DNA from: Rhynochetos jubatus
Taxonomy: Eukaryota > Chordata > Aves > Eurypygiformes > Rhynochetidae
Length of the DNA: 64,000 nucleotides
Direction: 5' to 3'
Assembly (NCBI GenBank): GCA_027574665.1
Contig: CM050654.1
Coordinates: 40,491,722-40,555,721 of the forward strand
Of this stretch, positions 26,201-35,500 are shown piece by piece (positions within the stretch are counted from its first letter, which is position 1; every line of letters starts with the position of its first letter). The position numbers were made by a program, and so were the translations under genes. The notes beneath the pieces were generated by a model. That model searched no databases, was not told the origin of the DNA, and saw only the letters and a list, made by a program, of their open reading frames with translations.

Positions 26201-29200
26201 TCCTGGATCTCTGTGTTTCTTTTTAAACTTGGAGCAGGGAAACATTCATCTTAGTGTGGATCTACAGGCTCCACCTGATTACGTTAAAAAGGAATTTGTC
26301 ACACAGAGAAACTCGCTATAGAAATAGCTTTACATAACACGACACAGGCCAAATCCTATTCATTTGTAGTTATTAGTACCGCTCACATGAATAAAATGAG
26401 CGCACTTTAGCCAAACACCAAAATACCTGAATCCAAAACAGGGCTGTGATTTCAGCATGTATTTCACTTTGTGCTATCAGCTGGATTCAGCAACAGCGCC
26501 TAAGATTTATAAGTTTGATTACAAGCCTAAAGGGAGAAAATTTTCATGGATGTATACACTGACTCAGTCCAAAAATTTGTGGTAATTTTAAAATCTGTCC
26601 ACTGCACTAAAATCGAATATTAGTATTAAAAATCTTGTAAAATATTATGATTTTCACATAACTTATGCATACTTTCACGAAATTGAAAATAACTTTAAGA
26701 AGGCAATTTACCCTTTTTTTTTTTTTAAATTAGTCTGTCCTCTGGTATCTGCATTTTTTCCCACAGGATGCAAAGTTAAACTGCTGGCAAGGAGGAGATG
26801 CCTGAGAGAGATTAATTTATTGCTCTTTTGGTCATTTTTGCTTTGGTTATGTAAGGGCAGTGTCTGAACGTGGTCCTCTCCCCCTTCAGAGTTTCAAAGT
26901 GAGAATTATTTAGACCATGGGGGAAGATAATTGAGATAATGACAAGGGTTATATCTGTTGATGTTACCCTTGATATTAATAACCCCACGTTTCCCACTCT
27001 ACATTTTAAAAATGCTTGTATAGATACTATGAATGAGTATCGCACAATAGCTTCTTACCTATAATGCTGTTTCTGCGTAAACAGTATCGATTCAGTGGTA
27101 AGTGTGGAAATAGCAAAGGCACGGCTGAAATCCTCTGTTCCTAGCAGTGCTCTGAAGAGAGAAAGAAAACATTGCTGGGTTTTAATTCTTCTTATTATTC
27201 CCCAGGAGGAAAGTTATATTTATGCAACCTCTGCGCAAAGTACCATCTCACATGAACAAAAGAATCAAACTAACACCCATTTCATCTTGGTGCTGCTACT
27301 CCTGCGCAGAAGCCCTCCGCAGATGCTTAAGTCCCTGACACTGTCTCTTCAGTGCTCATATGTCACAGTAAACGACGCATTAAAAATGCATAGACAGATT
27401 GATCTTAGGAAAGGGGAGAAAAGATCTGGAGTTTTAAGGCAAAAGGAAAATAGGAACAAAAAGCCAAACGGTCAAAAAGTGAAACACCTCCAAAACTCAC
27501 ATTAAAAAGACATGCAAAAAGGCCTTTAAAAGGAAAGAGGAGACAGCAACTATGTTGACATTGTCTACTTGGGATAAAACTCATCCTTTTACTGGCAATA
27601 AAAACAACAGCCCAGAGAAAGCACATAAGCCCTTAAAGCATTTCATATCAAGTACCTCACAAAAATGGTTGGCAACTTCTCCTATGGTCTCTACAATATT
27701 TGCACTAAACTACCTAACTTTCATTTTTTAAAATGTAATGAAATCGGAGCAAATCCCTAACGCAGGTAGCAATAGGTCTGTTGCTACTGTGCCCATAACC
27801 ACATAACTGAAACAGTATCACGGTGCTGCACCCATGCACCCAAACTGCTTTTCATTGTCTGCGTACCAAAAATGAGCGTATTGTAACTCTCCTTATTTGT
27901 TTCTTTTCATAGGCTACATTCGGTAGGTCTGCAAGGGGTGCAGGGCTTATGTGCAGCACCAGTGGGGCTGAAAACAGACTGATGACTTGGGAGTGGTATG
28001 AAAGCCTGAGCGGGCTCCCTGATCCTGGTTGCCAATAGCCATTCTAATTCATATGCCGTTTGCCATGGTCCTGTTAGGCCTTAAAACTGGGAAGAAAAAG
28101 AAAGATATGCTTCATTCGTGATTCCTGTGGTCCTGATAAACACGTGATTGACAAGAGAAACCCTAGATTCTCCCTGCTTTTGTAATATTTAGTGGATGGC
28201 CAGAAGGCTTTACTCTTCTAAAAGGATCCTGCGAGCAAAAAAGCCACCCATGCTTAAGAGTAACAAGGTACTTGAGTAAGCGACACCTCCTTACCATGAC
28301 AGTCATGTAAATCGTGTTATACAGCTGACATATTTATTCTATTCTTATGTAAAATAATTGGTAAAATACAAATATGGTCCATAATTTACATTGTCAGTTA
28401 AAAAATGAAAAATTAAGCCAAATACTTCAAATGGGATTTATATGTGTGTAGATATATTCACACACACACATACAATAGCAATATTTTTAGCTATAATTTC
28501 CTACTCATGTGGCAACATGACGAGCGTTTTGGAGAAGCTGAGCCAAGTGAAAATACAACCTGTAGAACAGGTCACGTTTAAATATTCTGCTATTGAAGAA
28601 TATTAAAACCTACAGATTAAGGAGGAGTGTTGTAATACTTGCATTAATTAATGCTTGTAAATCATTCTGAACTACTCGGATAAAAGATGGCATAAAAAGT
28701 GTTGCCACATGTCTTGATGCTTGTAGATGTGCACATCCCATACATCTTGTTTTGCTTTTTGGATGTGTCAAAGCATCAGAAATGTGGTCAGTGGATGAAT
28801 TTAGTGTTGGTAAGTGTTTGAACACAGCAGAGAAACTCTAAGGATGCCGGTATCCTGATGAAGAACTCCAGCGGAGACCTCAGTACAAATAGGCTGAAAT
28901 AGCTACACCCCTTCATGTCTGAATCTAAGTGCTAGTGGCGGCTCACCAGGTCTAGTTGGTGAATGTCTCTTGATCAGTGAATTAACACAGCTCAGACAGT
29001 TTGGCGACGTTATTCAGCCTTTACTTGGCTGTATATTCACATATGTATGTGAAATACCTTTATACGTAATATTCCTTCCAATTTACTACCACCCAGTAGT
29101 CACATCACAGAAAAACTGTAAGATCACGGCATCAAGCAGCCGGGAAGCATCGGAGATCACTCAGTGCATGTCTATGGTTAGTGAACATCATACCAGTTTT

Positions 29201-29879
29201 CAGAGAACTTGGTAATTCCTGCTTATGCAAACACAGAACTTTATAAAATTACATTAATTAAAGGCCAGCATTAAGGCCCTTATGCTTTCCTGCACTGATC
29301 GCCAGATCTGAGACGCATGTCTTCCTTTTAATTCAGAGACAGGTAACCTATTTTATGACATCCATTAAAAAAAAAAAGTGAAGGGAGTCTCAAAAAGACA
29401 TGAAGGAGCAGAATGGCTGTCCTTAAGGAAGATAATTTAGTGCAAAAGCGTTTTATCTAGAGGGACACTAAGTACAACCAATATACACATCCCCAAAGGG
29501 TGAGAACACCAGAACTCACTCATCCTTGCTGCTCTCTCCCTCCTCCATTCCAAAGCAAGCACACGTGCTGCTTTATACCCGTGTCGTGGAGCACAGTTCT
29601 GCTCTTGCACACCAACTATAACAACGTAGCGCCCATCTGGGGAATCCTAGAGGCGATCTCACTACACACAAACACCGCGAGCGGCTGGCCTGCGGCAGCC
29701 AAAGGACAAACAATGATAGGAAACAGAAGTTTGTTGTGATTCGAAGGGAGGCGAAGCACGCTGCCAGAGGCAGGAAGCACGGCCACCGTGTGAGCAGAGC
29801 ACCCAGTTCTTCGGGACAACCGGTGCGAACGTAATTAGCTGCACGTGATACGCTGTGTAGGTACAGCCACCTTACTCAC
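14294..29879. other. Upstream region between CR1 and the CpG island
   Basis: About 15.6 kb with no gene that I can support. It contains scattered T- or A-runs (for example near 17,518, 20,551 and 26,710) and a short TG/CA inverted pair at 28441-28472. The longest frame (27095-27505, 136 codons) has no recognisable domain. Sampled lines tend to carry more A than T on the plus strand, opposite to the intron on the right. Enhancers of ACVR2A could lie here, but nothing in the sequence proves one. Confidence 0.4.
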
Positions 29880-30564
29880 GTAGTATCTCGGCCTGAAAGC
29901 AAGGCTATGGAACACACTCCGGGTTTCGTGGCCTGAGGAACGTGCCCACCACGGGGACCACCACAGGCCCCGTCTCCTACCCGGGCTCCCTGTCAGGGTG
30001 CAGCAGCGACCCTTCAGGCTGGGGGTGTGAGGCGTTTGACACCGCTGGTAGGGACTCACAGCTCTACACCGGGTCCCACAGCGGTTTTTTACCGTCGTAC
30101 AGCTCACCCCGGCACCTGAGAAGCGCCGCGGCCGGGGAGAAAAGCTCCCAACCTCCACGAGGGAGCCCCGCGAAGGTGCGTTAGGAACAAGAGGGTGGGC
30201 CCGGGAGGCGCCAGCTCTCCTCCTCGGGCGGCAGCAGGGCCCGGCGCGGGGCAGGTGCCGGCGGGCGGCGCAGCCAGGCCCGTCCCTCACACCTGCCGGT
30301 GCCTGCGGGCGCCAGCAGCCCCCCTCCCGCTGCCTTACCGAGGCGAGCGGCGACAGCCCCCGGCCCCCGCCGGCCTTCGCTCGGCAAGGCGGGCGAGACC
30401 CCTCCGGAGCGGGGCGGGGAGGCGGGGGGCCGAGCGCGGAGGCAGCGGGGCGGGCGGTGCCGCGCGATAGGCGCCCTGCGGCCGCTGGCGCGAGGGCCGC
30501 GCCCAGGGGCGGGCGGGGACGCGCGGGCGGACACGCGGGGGCGCGCGGGCAGGTAGGGGCGGGC

Positions 30565-30594
30565 GGGGGGGGGGGGGGGGAGGGAGGGAGGGAG
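30565..30594 (+). repeat. G-run and (GGGA)n tract
   Basis: A run of 16 G (30565-30580) is followed by three AGGG units. It can form a G-quadruplex on the plus strand and is a likely site of length variation and assembly error. It sits inside the CpG island upstream of the presumed start region. Confidence 0.8.
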
Positions 30595-30637
30595 CGCGCG
30601 AGACCCGCGCTCCGCCCCTCCCCGCCGGGGCTGAGGC

Positions 30638-30679
30638 GGGGCGATGGGAGGGTGGGGCGGGGCGATGAGAGGGTGGGGC
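30638..30679 (+). repeat. 21-bp tandem duplication carrying GC boxes
   Basis: Two adjacent 21-bp units (30638-30658 and 30659-30679) differ at one base. Each ends in ggtggggc and runs into another gggg, so the pair creates repeated Sp1/KLF-type GC boxes. This looks like a local duplication that multiplied promoter elements. It lies about 150 bp upstream of the YY1-type site. Confidence 0.7.
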
Positions 30680-30832
30680 GGGGCCACGCGGCGGCCGCCG
30701 GGTCGTGAGTGGGCAGGGCGGCTGTCAATCCGCGGCGGCCCGGCGTCGCGCGACGGGCTGCCGTGATTGTGGGAAAGGAGGGGAGGGTGGGGGAGGGGGA
30801 GGAGGAGAGGAAACAAAAACAATCGCCCGGGC

Positions 30833-30844
30833 GCCGCCATCTTG
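30833..30844 (-). promoter_or_regulatory. YY1-type site in the CpG island
   Basis: The plus strand reads gccgccatcttg, so the minus strand reads caagatggcggc, which matches the core YY1 promoter motif. In vertebrate promoters this motif usually lies just downstream of a start site and in the sense direction of that transcript. Here the sense-like orientation is on the minus strand, pointing away from ACVR2A. Confidence 0.55.
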
Positions 30845-30901
30845 GGTCCGTTCTCCACGCCACCCGAGTGAATGGGTAGCTATGAAATTACCACAGGGGA
30901 G

Positions 30902-30916
30902 CAGCAGCAGCAGCAG
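30902..30916 (+). repeat. Short (CAG)5 run
   Basis: Five CAG triplets lie in the 3' part of the CpG island, probably in or near the transcribed leader. The run is short and probably stable; it is noted as a possible length polymorphism. Confidence 0.7.
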
Positions 30917-31587
30917 GGTACGGAGGGCCGTTCCGAGCTGCCGGCTGGACTCGGGGGACTCTAGAGACAGCTCCTGCCGCCGTCACCGCCCGCAGAAAAT
31001 CCCCGGGCTCGGCCTTTTCTCCTCGCCAACCCCTAAACTGCACTCCTGGAGGGAGAAAGTTGGTGTCAGCCGCGCTGCCTCCGCCGCCCGGGAGACGAGG
31101 GAGTCGCGATCGGCGGCGGGTTCCTCGGAGCCGGGTGCGAGCCGGGGTCAGAGTTAGGGGTGACGAGGGGATCCCCCCCTCCCTCCGCCCGCTGGCCGGG
31201 GCTCGCCGAGTGGGAGAGGCAGGAGGAAAACACAGCGGGAGTCCGCCGGGCTGTGCCTTCCCACCTGATTCCTTTCTCCTAAAAGGAAAAACAATACTAA
31301 CAAGGCAAGGACTGGATTGAGGAGGGAGAGGGCTGTCTCGGGTCTCCGTTCGAGCAGCGGCGGTGCGGCGAGGGAATGTGTCCGTGAGGAGTTGGGAGAG
31401 GAGCGCGCATCCAGAGCCACGCGCCTGCTTCCCGGGAGGAGGGACGCTGCATCCTCCCCGCAGCCTCGCTCGCCTCCTCGCTTCCAACCCGAGCTGAATT
31501 CTCCTGGAAGCACTCAAGGAAGGATTTGCCACAAAGAATATATCACCCTCCTCCCCAGCGGCTGGATACTGCATTTTTTTTTTTCAG

Positions 31588-32492
31588 TCACTCTTCTGTG
31601 TTTAAATACCAAATATAGCCTCTTGGCGGGGGGAGGGGATGGAGATCTCGTAGAAGAATTTGAAATCCTGCTGGATTCGGGGGTGCTGGTGCTGCACGGC
31701 CCGGGAGAAGGACCGCGGAGGCGAGGGAGAGAAGGGGCGATGCGCAGCTCTCCCTGACTGGCGGCAGGACTGCAGATTTGCCACTTTTCGGGGAGCCCGA
31801 AGGTCGGTTTGTTCTCAGACTGTTGTTTCTCCCCTTCTGGGTGACGCTAAATCCCTCAGCATTAAAGAAAACCGAAGTGTTGCCCACGTGTAGCTGGTGG
31901 CTTTATTTCTTTTTAAGGTAGTTTTCATCAAGGAACTGACAGAACTCCCTCCCTTCACCCGGAGGTTTTTGAGGTTTGGAGACTGAAATGGAGCTACTTT
32001 TCTCCCAAACACTACATGTTGTATAAGGGGAGCCAGGACGCAAACAGCACCTTCACTGATCTCCGTAGGACTCCCCGACATCCCACGGGAGATGCTTCAC
32101 GGAGCTTGATGTGGAAAAGAGTTGGTGCGTGCTCACAGACTCGTGTCCAGCGGCTTAATTGGTGACTTTTTGTTCTTAAAGTGGATCCGTAGCATACTTT
32201 TATGAATTAAATTTTTGCCACCGTTTGTACAGAAGCCAAATAACACGTGTGTTTTGAAACACTGTTCCAAATACATCCATCCCTCAACCCGGATTCTCGC
32301 TAGAAAGAGCTGGAGGGAGCTCGTCGGTGACTAAACAAACCCGATTTTACTGTTTTATGAACATTATCTGCTGCAGAAATGTTGCTATAGATTGCTTTAT
32401 AACGGTTCAGCGAGAAGGGAGATTTTCCAGCTTGCAGGAGCCAGGAAACTGGATACTTAAAAGTCACTTAAATGTTTTAACGGCGTTGGAAA
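31588..32492 (+). other. ACVR2A: Presumed 5' leader of ACVR2A mRNA
   Basis: This is the stretch between the end of the dense CpG block and the ACVR2A start codon. No convincing splice acceptor lies close to the start, so most of it is probably untranslated leader of exon 1. A polypyrimidine run ending in cag at 31574-31587 looks like a possible 3' splice site for a leader intron, but I found no good partner donor upstream. The leader holds several upstream AUGs: 31740-31757, 31988-32026, 32016-32165, 32357-32509, 32379-32390 and 32472-32480. The 32357 frame runs past the main start in another frame. A long leader with many AUGs would be expected to dampen translation. The leader extent is inferred, not seen. 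Confidence 0.55.
32016..32165 (+). promoter_or_regulatory. Upstream open frame in the ACVR2A leader
   Basis: This frame has 49 codons plus a stop, contains a second in-frame ATG at 32109, and ends well before the main start. A smaller frame at 31988-32026 partly overlaps it. It is a possible re-initiation type upstream frame. No product similarity is recognised. Confidence 0.35.
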
Positions 32493-32509
32493 ATGGGAGC
32501 TGCTACTAA
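32357..32509 (+). promoter_or_regulatory. Upstream open frame overlapping the ACVR2A start
   Basis: An ATG at 32357 opens 50 codons plus a stop at 32507-32509. It passes the ACVR2A ATG at 32493 in a different frame and ends 17 nt into it. Its start context is weak (T at -3, A at +4), so many ribosomes should scan past it to the strong main start. Frames of this kind usually lower translation of the main frame. The peptide itself shows no recognisable domain. This matters only if the leader is transcribed without splicing out this part. Confidence 0.5.
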
Positions 32510-32547
32510 GTTGGCGTTCGCTGTTTTTCTTATCTCTTGTTCTTCAG
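32493..32547 (+). CDS. ACVR2A: ACVR2A exon 1 coding part (signal peptide)
   Basis: This is the first coding exon of activin receptor type-2A, a transmembrane serine/threonine kinase receptor at the cell surface that binds activins, related TGF-beta ligands and some BMPs and phosphorylates type I receptors. Translation gives MGAATKLAFAVFLISCSSG. From memory the mammalian protein begins MGAAAKLAFAVFLISCSSG, so the only difference is Thr for Ala at residue 5. The peptide is a classic signal sequence: Lys6, a hydrophobic core at residues 7-14, then a small-residue cleavage region. The start has a strong context (A at -3, G at +4). The exon ends after the first base of the Gly19 codon and is followed by gtgagtg, a near-ideal donor, giving a phase 1 intron as I recall for the vertebrate gene. 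The ectodomain, membrane segment and kinase lie in later exons outside the window. The short match makes the call, but its position, phase and upstream CpG island all agree. Confidence 0.93.
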
Positions 32548-32556
32548 GTGAGTGAG

Positions 32557-35500
32557 TGTTTCTGGCTTTGCCGCTTTAAACGTAGGGATTTGGGGTCAGC
32601 ACTTGCAAGCTTGAGGGAACTTTGTCTGTTAGTATGAATGAGGAGAAATCTTTGTTTTTTCCGGATGGCACATGTTTGGGGGTGGCGGGGACTGTAAAGC
32701 CAGAAGCCGTTTTCACCTTTATCCTTAAAAAAATGTGTACACGAGCACTTGAAAGGAGTGCAGCGCTTGGATTTGAGATCAATTGCGTGGAACAAATGTG
32801 GAGACATAACCACCCGGTGTCACATACAGTAATCTGGCACTGCAATCGCTGGTGGGTCACGGTGCTTTGTTTTTTAAATAAGAATAACCCAGCTGAAATA
32901 CCCTTAACTTCAATTACATCTCTTATTCCCGACCATTCAGTGGTGGATGGCAACCTTCATTAATGCTTCATTAGTTTAGAATGGGTGCTGCTCTGAAGGC
33001 ATTAGCTCGCCCTTTAATGATAGCGAGGGGGGTGTGCATGCAGAGATGTATGCACAGAATTAGGCTGAAAAGGCAGACTTTCAGTTTCTAAGCTTGTAAC
33101 GCTTTGCCTTGCAGGGCAAAAAGAAAAAGCTACTGCTTTTCTCCTTAAAACAGGAGAAATTGGGTGCCAAACGGCAGCACTGAGTCCCGAGAAGCGAGCG
33201 GGGTGCGAGGGCTGGCCCACGCTGCTGGAGGAGGACAATTGTTATGGTAGCAACCAGTGGTTGGGGAACTGTTGGTTTCTGCTGGAAGCTCCATCGGTTT
33301 CACCAAAAAAAAAACCCAAAAACCCAAACGATTACGAGCTGTGTAATGGATCTAATATTTGTTTACATGGCAAGCCTGGCACTTTCTGCTTGCACTTGGG
33401 ATGTGCTGGAGTTCTCTGTGTAGGTTTACGCCTTTTGGCGTTCTTGCCCGGTGTGCGGAGCTGGACTTGTTCATGGCTCTGAAAGCTAGCAGGCAAGTGC
33501 TCAGCTTTTCAGTGTCACCGGTGTAAGGGAGTAATGAGATCCGTGTAACGATGCCTTTTAAACTTTCAGTGTGATAATGTACGGGATTTTGCTGAACAAG
33601 AGGTTTTCTTGCGGTTGGTAAATGGATAGTCTAGTCTTGTGTCTGTAGCGGTATCGATCCGTTCCGTGTGCGCTAAATGTGCTGTGAAACGGGGAGCGCT
33701 GCCAGCAGTGAACAACAAAAAATACCCTTTCTGTTTTAACCAGAGAAATAACAGGTGAAGGACAGACAGGCTTCATTAGGGTACGCAATTTAGTCCTCTC
33801 TTGGACCAAAACACCGTTTCTTCTGTCGCTTTTGTCTTGCAGTAGATGTGTCTTTCATCTTATACGTTATTTTTAAGTTAGTCGAGCAACATTCCTCTCA
33901 ATTCGGGAATGTTTTCTGTAGGGAAACTTCTTTTCCCCCTCTCCCTGACAGTTTCTGAAAGCTTTGGTGCCATCTGCTCTTCATGTCCGTCTCCCCCTTC
34001 CACGTCCTTCTCTTCGGATCCTTTTGCCCAGGGCACAGAGTAGTGATCTGGTTGACAGTATTTACTTCCCAAAAAGAAAAGCTGCCTTTTCTTTCACATT
34101 TCTTGTTCAGGTTGTTCTTGGTAAGGCCAAATGAATCTTTCTCTTGCCTGTAAAGGTGGAATTAATCTTCGCTGAATGAGCAGGAAACTGTCTGCAATTC
34201 GGACTGCTTATCATGTTAATGACTTTGTTTTGGTGCTTATTCCAGTATTGCACGTGAAGCGTTCCAGTATTTAACAATTATTAAACTCCTTTCTACTCAC
34301 CCAAAACTTCAGAATATTACAGTCCTGGTGTAGGTCTAAAAAATAAATAAATTCAACAGTAAGCTTTTGTTTTTACGACCAAAATTATAAGGTTATGTAA
34401 GCTTTTAGCACAAAGCACAGCATTTTGATGTGTTTCCTTTTACAGTGACTTGCTTTGGTTTCAAATCATACCTGATCAGTTGATTCCAGCATCGTAGGCA
34501 GAAGAAGTAGTTTCCTTTCCAGCCTTTTGTCTGAAAAAAGTCTACCTAGGCAATCTGTTTCAGAATATTGGCAATGGTTGAAGAAAACCTAGATCCTAGA
34601 GACATCCAGGTGTAAGGATGTTTGGTTTGTCTTTCTCCGATACGCTGTCTCCAGCTACTCTCAGTGTGTGTCGCGGAGTGGGGGGTGTTGGTTTTCTGTC
34701 TTTATTAATATATTTTCATACACAACTGATTTCTGCAGTTATTTATACGGCCAGTTAACACTGATGCCCCTCAAATAGGTGAAAATGTGGTGGGGTAGCT
34801 TTTTCTACGTGGTGGGTGTGGAAGTGGCCTCTAGGTTGAAGGCAGTTTATTTTCTTATCCATGTGATGTCCTTCATACAGAGGTTTATGGGTAGCAATTT
34901 CCAGTGAATTAAATATGATAATCTTTGATAAGGGAGTGAAAATATTTCTCCTTTCTAGCTAAGATACTTGAAAAAGAGCATCTGTGTTATGGTATTATGC
35001 CTTAAAATATTTGTAGATGCTTGGATAAAAGTGGGTGTAGGTTTGCACCCATTTGCACTAATTCAAGTGGGTGAGCTGAATGCGCACTAACTAAACATGA
35101 AAACAAAGTGCCCAGGTCAAGGTTCTCCCTGTGCCTCATAATGAACTTTTGATATCAACCTCTGTGGGTTTTTGAGTTAATAACCCAAGATCCTGAACAA
35201 AATACTTAGGAACTATTCAATATGTTTCCCATGCCTCTCTTGTAGGTGAGGTTAAAAAAGCAAAATAGTAAATGAAGTAGATTATTTGTCCAAGAACACT
35301 TCTCTTTAGATATTATCTGTTTTCCCCTCCCCCAAGCAAGTGTGTTTGTGTGTCCTCTAGTTTTCATGACTGCTGAGTTACAGTCTCTGCTCCTGGAAGT
35401 TCCTGAAGTGTGTATTTTCATCATTTTCAGTGCTGTCTCAGAATACATTCTCTATGCGGTTGAACATGTGGGAGAAGGTGAAGAAGTGGATTGTCCTTAA

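Larger units (their letters stand above)
29880..31810 (+). promoter_or_regulatory. ACVR2A: CpG-island promoter of ACVR2A
   Basis: This is a block of very high G+C with dense CpG dinucleotides, sharply different from the AT-rich DNA on both sides; the densest part is roughly 30,120-31,500. It contains many GC boxes (ggggcgg and its complement), a G-run, a YY1-type site and no obvious TATA box, which is the usual make-up of a broadly active vertebrate promoter. It lies just upstream of the ACVR2A first coding exon, so it is most likely that gene's promoter plus the 5' part of its leader. The exact transcription start cannot be read from sequence. Long open frames here on both strands are rich in Pro, Arg, Ala and Gly and are explained by GC content. 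The island may also fire leftward. Confidence 0.85.

Noticed and set aside
27095-27505. 136-codon plus-strand open frame
   Set aside because: No recognisable domain or repeat, plain AT-rich composition, and of a length expected by chance.
29835-30863. 342-codon and 225-codon minus-strand open frames in the CpG island
   Set aside because: Composition is dominated by Pro, Arg, Ala and Ser as expected from GC-rich DNA with few stop codons. Several frames on both strands are open at once and no domain is visible.
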